Of a DNA stretch of 64,000 bases, positions 59,937 through 64,000 are shown piece by piece. Each line of letters begins with the position of its first letter. Positions within the stretch are counted from its first letter, which is position 1. A program made the position numbers and the translations under genes. A model generated the notes under the pieces. The model did no database searches and was not told the origin of the DNA. It saw only the letters and a program-made list of their open reading frames with translations. Source of the DNA: Candidatus Babelota bacterium (lineage in GTDB: Bacteria; Babelota; Babeliae; Babelales; JAUPTZ01); NCBI GenBank assembly GCA_030917815.1, contig JAUPTZ010000014.1:1-64000 (forward strand). The letters are read 5' to 3'.

Positions 59937-61562
59937 ATGATTACCCAGCATGCGCCTACCTTTTTATCTATAGTACCTCCTTTGCTCGTGCTAGCACTGG
60001 GCATCCTGACTCACCGCATTGTGACCTCGCTCGTCATTGGCCTGTGCCTAGCGGCATTGATCGCAGTAGGCGGCAACGTTATCGATGGATTACAACTGCT
60101 TATAGTCAAATTTTGGTCAACCGCCGACATCGCCTCATTAAGCAGCTGGGAAACCATCAACGACAGCCAGACCATCCTCATTTTTCTCTTTCTTATTAAT
60201 CTTGGCATCATCGTTGCAATCCTTGATCATACCGGCTGCGCGCAAGCATATGCCAACATGATTCGTAAAAAACTAAAAAACGCCTGCCAAGTTGAACAGG
60301 CCAGCCTGTTACTGTCATTGGTCCTCTTTTTAGATGATTATTTCAGCACACTAACTGTTGGCTCAATCATGCGGCCAATCACTGACAAATTTAAGATTCC
60401 ACCGGTTAAGCTGGCTTTCTTGATCGATTCAATGGCCGCGCCAATGGCGGTATTGATGCCAATCTCAAGCTGGGTTGCGGTGATTATGGGACAAATTCAA
60501 CGAGCCGGCATTTCTGAAACCGTAACCGATGCAACCGTTATCATTGGTGATCCCTTTCTTGCGTATCTATCATTACTTCCTTATATGTTTTATTCATTTA
60601 TCCTCATGATAAGTGCCTGGTTTATAGTATTAAAGCGTATCTCTTTCGGCCCAATGCGATCGCATGAAATTGCGGCACAGGAAAATCATGAGCAGTCACG
60701 ATCAGTAAGCTCAGAAACCGAGTGCAACGCACGCGCAACGCTCACCGACTTTGTAGCCCCAATCGCTCTTTTCATGATCGTAACCTTTATCGCCCTCCTC
60801 ATGTCGGGAGACTCCACTCTTTTTGGTGGTAGCAACAACTTCCTTGATGCTCTGCGTACCGCTAAAGCGGCCTACGCGCTCGCCCTTGGCAGCATCGTGT
60901 CACTTATTGTAAGTATCGGGTATCTCTACTCCCGCTCGCTACTCGAGCTGAAAAAAGTGCCTGGCCTCTTGTACAAAGGAGCCGAACTCATGGCACCGGC
61001 CATGTTAATCCTCTTTTTATGCTGGACCTTTGGCAACATGCTCAATCAGGAACTCCACACCGGAAACTATATCGCAACATTACTGGCCCATACGGTCCCG
61101 CTCTGGAGCGTACCGGCACTCTTTTTTGTAGTATCCAGTATTACTTCATTCGCTATGGGCTCTTCATGGGGAACCATTGGGATTATCATTCCTATTGCGG
61201 TACCGATGCTTATAAAGCTTGCCCAGCTTGAAATACCAATTCCCATTGGAGAAGTGCCTTGCCTCTTCCCAATGCTCGGTGCCATTCTCTCCGGCGCCGT
61301 ACTGGGAGATCACGTTTCTCCTATCTCCGACACAACCATCATGAGCTCGGCAAGTACCGGGTCGTACCATCTTGATCACGTGTATACGCAGCTGGTGTAT
61401 GTACTCCCGATATTTGTCGGCACACTGACCGCCTGTCTTGTCGGTGGCATCTGGCCTGAAACCGGCTTTATTGGCGGCATTGCCACCGGCACCGCAGTCT
61501 CCCTTGCCATCCTCACCGTATGCAACCAAGGTCATCCTGAAACGGCATCAAGGAACGCATGA
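59937..61562 (+). CDS. NhaC-type Na+/H+ antiporter
   Basis: 541 residues with about 11-13 membrane helices. The highly conserved loop FLDDYFSTLTVGSIMRPITDKFKIPPVKLAFLIDS (shown in part: FLDDYFSTLTVGS), MPISSWVA, TSFAMGSSWGTIGIIIPIA and GDHVSPISDTTIMSS match the NhaC/ion-transporter superfamily. Members exchange Na+ for H+, and some are amino-acid/malate antiporters. A polar loop (about 235-270) divides the two halves. The stop overlaps the Nudix start (ATGA), so the two genes are coupled. Confidence 0.9.
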   Translation: MITQHAPTFLSIVPPLLVLALGILTHRIVTSLVIGLCLAALIAVGGNVIDGLQLLIVKFWSTADIASLSSWETINDSQTILIFLFLINLGIIVAILDHTGCAQAYANMIRKKLKNACQVEQASLLLSLVLFLDDYFSTLTVGSIMRPITDKFKIPPVKLAFLIDSMAAPMAVLMPISSWVAVIMGQIQRAGISETVTDATVIIGDPFLAYLSLLPYMFYSFILMISAWFIVLKRISFGPMRSHEIAAQENHEQSRSVSSETECNARATLTDFVAPIALFMIVTFIALLMSGDSTLFGGSNNFLDALRTAKAAYALALGSIVSLIVSIGYLYSRSLLELKKVPGLLYKGAELMAPAMLILFLCWTFGNMLNQELHTGNYIATLLAHTVPLWSVPALFFVVSSITSFAMGSSWGTIGIIIPIAVPMLIKLAQLEIPIPIGEVPCLFPMLGAILSGAVLGDHVSPISDTTIMSSASTGSYHLDHVYTQLVYVLPIFVGTLTACLVGGIWPETGFIGGIATGTAVSLAILTVCNQGHPETASRNA

Positions 61563-61975
61563 TAAATCATAGAGAAGCACAATCTCTTATCACGCAAGCG
61601 GTAATCTTGGTCAATCAAGATTACGAAATTCTCTTGCTCCAGCTCCCGGACGGACGCTGGCAATTACCAGGCGGCAAGCTCCATACCAAAGAAGTGTGGA
61701 GTGATGGCGTACTGCGGGAAATAACCGAAGAAACCGGGCTCAAAGATATCGCTATTGTTCGCGTGCTCTATATCGACAACTGGCATACGCCATCATACGA
61801 CTATTACCGCGCTTATTTCTTGTGCACGACCATGAGTAAACAAATCTATCTCAGTAGCGACCATCGCCGCTACCGCTGGATCCAGCCCGATACCGATCTC
61901 AATACGCTAGAATTCACTCATGAGACGGTACGCATACATCTCCAAAGATTTTTGAATGAGCTCAACGAAGACTAA
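61559..61975 (+). CDS. Nudix hydrolase
   Basis: 138 residues. The Nudix box is perfect: G-x5-E-x7-R-E-I-x-E-E-x-G-L, read as GKLHTKE then VWSDGVL then REITEETGL (about residues 38-60). Nudix enzymes hydrolyse nucleoside diphosphates linked to another moiety, such as oxidised dNTPs or sugar nucleotides. The substrate cannot be told from the sequence. The start overlaps the antiporter's stop by ATGA. The 3' end overlaps the convergent secreted gene by four bases. Confidence 0.95.
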   Translation: MINHREAQSLITQAVILVNQDYEILLLQLPDGRWQLPGGKLHTKEVWSDGVLREITEETGLKDIAIVRVLYIDNWHTPSYDYYRAYFLCTTMSKQIYLSSDHRRYRWIQPDTDLNTLEFTHETVRIHLQRFLNELNED

Positions 61976-62436
61976 CGGCGAGATCTAAAGATATAAGCGG
62001 CGCATGTCTCACGCCATGGTGGGCACAGCTTTATTTCATTAGCCTCAGTCGGCGTAATGGAGCCGTTCTCAACGAGAAACATCAAAATATTTACCGGCTT
62101 AAAGTCCCCACCTATACAAGCCTGTAACGTATAAAATCGCCGTCCTAACATATCGACTTTCTCACTCGCTAAAACCGGGTTATAAAAAACCGTAGCCGCA
62201 TCGACCGGCAAGAGTGAAGGATAGGCGCAAGCTACCGCATCTCTGATATCAAACACAAAGGCATTTCGTGCAGCATCATCCTCGTCACTCGACAAACTCC
62301 CATCGCTATAGCAATGGCAATCCGGCGGACAAGAGTCTGAACGCGAGCTGTTGTCGCTATCTGAGGCAGACACAACACTCCAAGCCCAAATCAATACCAT
62401 CATTAAATAGATTTTTTTAGCATTCGTTATACCCAT
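61972..62436 (-). CDS. Small exported Cys-rich protein (154 aa)
   Basis: Unknown. The start at 62436 has GGGGG four bases upstream. An upstream in-frame start at 62475 would extend it without a better site. The signal peptide is MGITNAKKIYLMMVLIWAW (cleavage near VVSA-S). A Ser/Asp-rich stretch with CPPDCHCY follows. A domain with two more cysteine pairs (QACIGGDF, KLCPPWRETC) and helices completes it. Cysteines suggest disulfides outside the cytosol. It overlaps the Nudix gene at the 3' end. Confidence 0.65.
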   Translation of the reverse strand: MGITNAKKIYLMMVLIWAWSVVSASDSDNSSRSDSCPPDCHCYSDGSLSSDEDDAARNAFVFDIRDAVACAYPSLLPVDAATVFYNPVLASEKVDMLGRRFYTLQACIGGDFKPVNILMFLVENGSITPTEANEIKLCPPWRETCAAYIFRSRR

Positions 62437-62572
62437 ACATCCCCCACTTAAAATGATCAACAGCATAACAAACAATTAATAGACTGCAAAGATTAACTCA
62501 CCCATGGTAGACTATGGTCACGCAGACGATAGATTTGCGTCTTTCTAATCAAAAAAACAATGGGGTTGTTTT

Positions 62573-63004
62573 ATGCTACATATCACATCAAAAATAGTGG
62601 TGCTTTCCTGCTGCTTTTCCATGATCGCCATGTACATTGAGGCAAGCGATACAAAAGCCCCATGGCAAAAAACATGGATTGACCTACTTGCTGCAAGCAC
62701 ACAAGAAGAACAACGAATAGAGACACTCTCAGCATTATTTACGCTCGTAACAAATCTTGAATCAGGAAAAACGACCACCATGACTATTACCGATAAAAGT
62801 GGTAAATCATATCCCGCACTGACCGCATCGGTTGCATTAGCAAATGAATACTATAGCCAAAAAACACCGTTCGCCATCAGAAAGATTCAGAGCTGCATTA
62901 CTATCATACAGCGATTACTGAACAGAGTTCCGCTTGGTGATCGCGCAGCCACTCATAGAGAGGTGCGCGAAAAATTGCCTGACTCATGGCGCTCTAGCAT
63001 TTAA
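62573..63004 (+). CDS. Small exported hypothetical protein (143 aa)
   Basis: Unknown. GGGG lies seven bases before the ATG. It has a signal peptide (about 1-24, ending YIEA-S) and a helical mature part (WIDLLAASTQEEQRIETLSA, IRKIQSCITIIQRLLNRV). It is followed at once by a strong terminator shared with typA. It resembles the other small helical secreted proteins here in size and start signal, without obvious sequence similarity. Confidence 0.65.
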   Translation: MLHITSKIVVLSCCFSMIAMYIEASDTKAPWQKTWIDLLAASTQEEQRIETLSALFTLVTNLESGKTTTMTITDKSGKSYPALTASVALANEYYSQKTPFAIRKIQSCITIIQRLLNRVPLGDRAATHREVREKLPDSWRSSI

Positions 63005-63012
63005 AAGATATG

Positions 63013-63043
63013 AAAAAGGGCCCCAAAATTCGGGGCCCTTTTT
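63013..63043. terminator. Bidirectional terminator
   Basis: AAAAAGGGCCCC / GGGGCCCTTTTT, a perfect 12-base inverted repeat with a seven-base loop, between the convergent ends at 63004 and 63056. Confidence 0.95.
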
Positions 63044-63055
63044 CTCTATAAAATA

Positions 63056-64000
63056 TTAATTACGCTTACGATCGTTCGGCTTTAAATACCGCTTACGCAA
63101 GCGAATACTTTCCGGCGTCACTTCGACCAACTCGTCTTCTGCAATCCAGTCCAACGCCGTTTCAAGATTGAAATCACGTGGTGGTTGTAGATTTGGCGCA
63201 TCATCGGTTCCCGATGCACGCATGTTGGTGAGCTTCTTTTGCTTCGTTGGATTCACGTCAAGATCGTTATCTCGAGAGTGCTCTCCAACAATCATACCTT
63301 CGTATACTTCGTGCGTTGGTGCAACAAACAATGTACCACGCGGCTGCAAGCCATCAAGTGCATACGCAGTCACTGAGCCTTGCTCCATGCTGATAAGCGC
63401 ACCTTTAATACGACTTGGGATTTCCCCTTGATACGGTTCATATCCATTATAGCGATGGTTCAATGAAGCGGTACCACGAGTTTCAGTAAGCATTTGCCCC
63501 CGAAGACCAAGCATACCGCGCGCCGGCATAACAAAGGTTAAACGGTTACGACCGTCATCCAATTGTTCCATGTTTTCCATGCGACCACGGCGAGCACCGA
63601 TCAATTCGATTACCGATCCAGTGTATTCACCACCAACGTCAACGAGTACCATTTCCATCGGCTCACATTTTTGTCCATTGATTTCACGGAACAATACTTG
63701 TGGCGCTGAAAGTTGTAACTCAAAGCCTTCACGACGCATGGTTTCAACCAATACGGTTAAGTGCAATTGACCACGGCCACAGAGCAAGAATGTTTCTGCC
63801 GACTCGGTATCTTCTACACGAAGCGAAACGTTCGTACGCAATTCTTTGTACAAACGATCACGGATTTGACGCGATGTTAAAATACTTCCTTCACGACCAG
63901 CGAATGGTGAAGTGTTTACCCCCAACTGCATCGACAAGGTCGGTTCAGAAATTTTTACGTAGGTCAGTGGAATAATCTTATCCCAATGACACACCGTAGC
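63056..64000 (-). CDS. typA: GTP-binding protein TypA/BipA (C-terminal part, cut by window end)
   Basis: The visible part, about 315 residues, is the C-terminal half of BipA, a translational GTPase of the EF-G type involved in ribosome assembly and stress adaptation. It covers domain III (EPTLSMQLGVNTSPFAGREG, TSRQIRDRLYKELRTNV), the GRGQLHLTVLVETMRREGFE segment, domain V and the BipA-specific C-terminal domain (GLRGQMLTETRGTASLNHRYNGY, EGMIVGEHSRDNDLDVN, KQKKLTNMRASG). The frame is open to base 64000. The GTPase domain lies beyond the window. An internal ATG near 63994 is not the real start. Confidence 0.95.
   Translation of the reverse strand, partial: ATVCHWDKIIPLTYVKISEPTLSMQLGVNTSPFAGREGSILTSRQIRDRLYKELRTNVSLRVEDTESAETFLLCGRGQLHLTVLVETMRREGFELQLSAPQVLFREINGQKCEPMEMVLVDVGGEYTGSVIELIGARRGRMENMEQLDDGRNRLTFVMPARGMLGLRGQMLTETRGTASLNHRYNGYEPYQGEIPSRIKGALISMEQGSVTAYALDGLQPRGTLFVAPTHEVYEGMIVGEHSRDNDLDVNPTKQKKLTNMRASGTDDAPNLQPPRDFNLETALDWIAEDELVEVTPESIRLRKRYLKPNDRKRN

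Overview
The window reads as a chromosome segment (roughly 45% GC by eye) of a Gram-negative, probably host-dependent bacterium. Supporting signs are an outer-membrane beta-barrel candidate, a type IV pilin with its prepilin peptidase, a signal-peptide-bearing ankyrin protein, several nutrient transporters, and about twenty exported proteins I cannot assign to any family. The mixture of compact housekeeping operons with lineage-specific secreted families resembles Candidatus Dependentiae (TM6) or another endosymbiont of protists. That assignment is inference and was not tested by any search. I see no rRNA, CRISPR array, insertion sequence or prophage.

Layout. 1-2.5 kb: rpmB-rpsT and ftsH on the minus strand. 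2.7-26.5 kb: three very large exported proteins on the plus strand (1110, 5399 and 1317 residues). The first two share an N-terminal domain of unknown function. All three carry repeated beta-type modules resembling the farnesoic-acid-methyltransferase-like (Methyltransf_FA) lectin-type domain. Most of the 5399-residue protein is a solenoid-like array of roughly 18 helical repeats. 26.5-27.3 kb: tRNA-Ala(GGC), a structured repeat element and a four-helix membrane protein. 27.4-30.8 kb: an operon of three secreted proteins, two with lysine-rich tails. 31-39.7 kb: the conserved tRNA-Phe/ffh/rpsP/khpA/trmD and rplS genes, with rplS separated from trmD by a block of secreted-protein genes on both strands. 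trmD is fused to a second SPOUT-type methyltransferase domain, and rimM is absent from its usual place. 39.9-42.9 kb: a translationally coupled trio of exported single-pass membrane proteins and a convergent secreted protein. 43-45 kb: pheS and galU. 45.1-46.7 kb: small secreted proteins, one interrupted by an in-frame TAG. 46.8-51.7 kb: a FolC-like ligase, a DHH phosphoesterase, a membrane protein, a pilin and pilD. 51.8-55.7 kb: ankyrin protein, rpsU-rbfA and a beta-barrel protein. 55.7-58.1 kb: an amino-acid permease and a dicarboxylate/amino-acid symporter. 58.2-63 kb: a palindromic repeat, a Pro/Ala/Thr-rich exported protein, a small conserved protein, an NhaC-type antiporter, a Nudix hydrolase and small secreted proteins. 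63-64 kb: the C-terminal part of typA/bipA, cut by the window end.

How it fits together. The housekeeping genes serve translation (L28, S20, S16, L19, S21, RbfA, TrmD, PheS, BipA), protein targeting and quality control (Ffh, FtsH) and sugar-nucleotide supply (GalU). The rest faces outward: importers for host metabolites, a pilin, and many exported proteins whose genes often carry a run of four or more Gs in front of the start codon and share promoter blocks. The most unusual items are the 24-kb giant-protein cluster, the tRNA-linked repeat element, the TrmD fusion and the poly-G leader pattern of the secreted genes.
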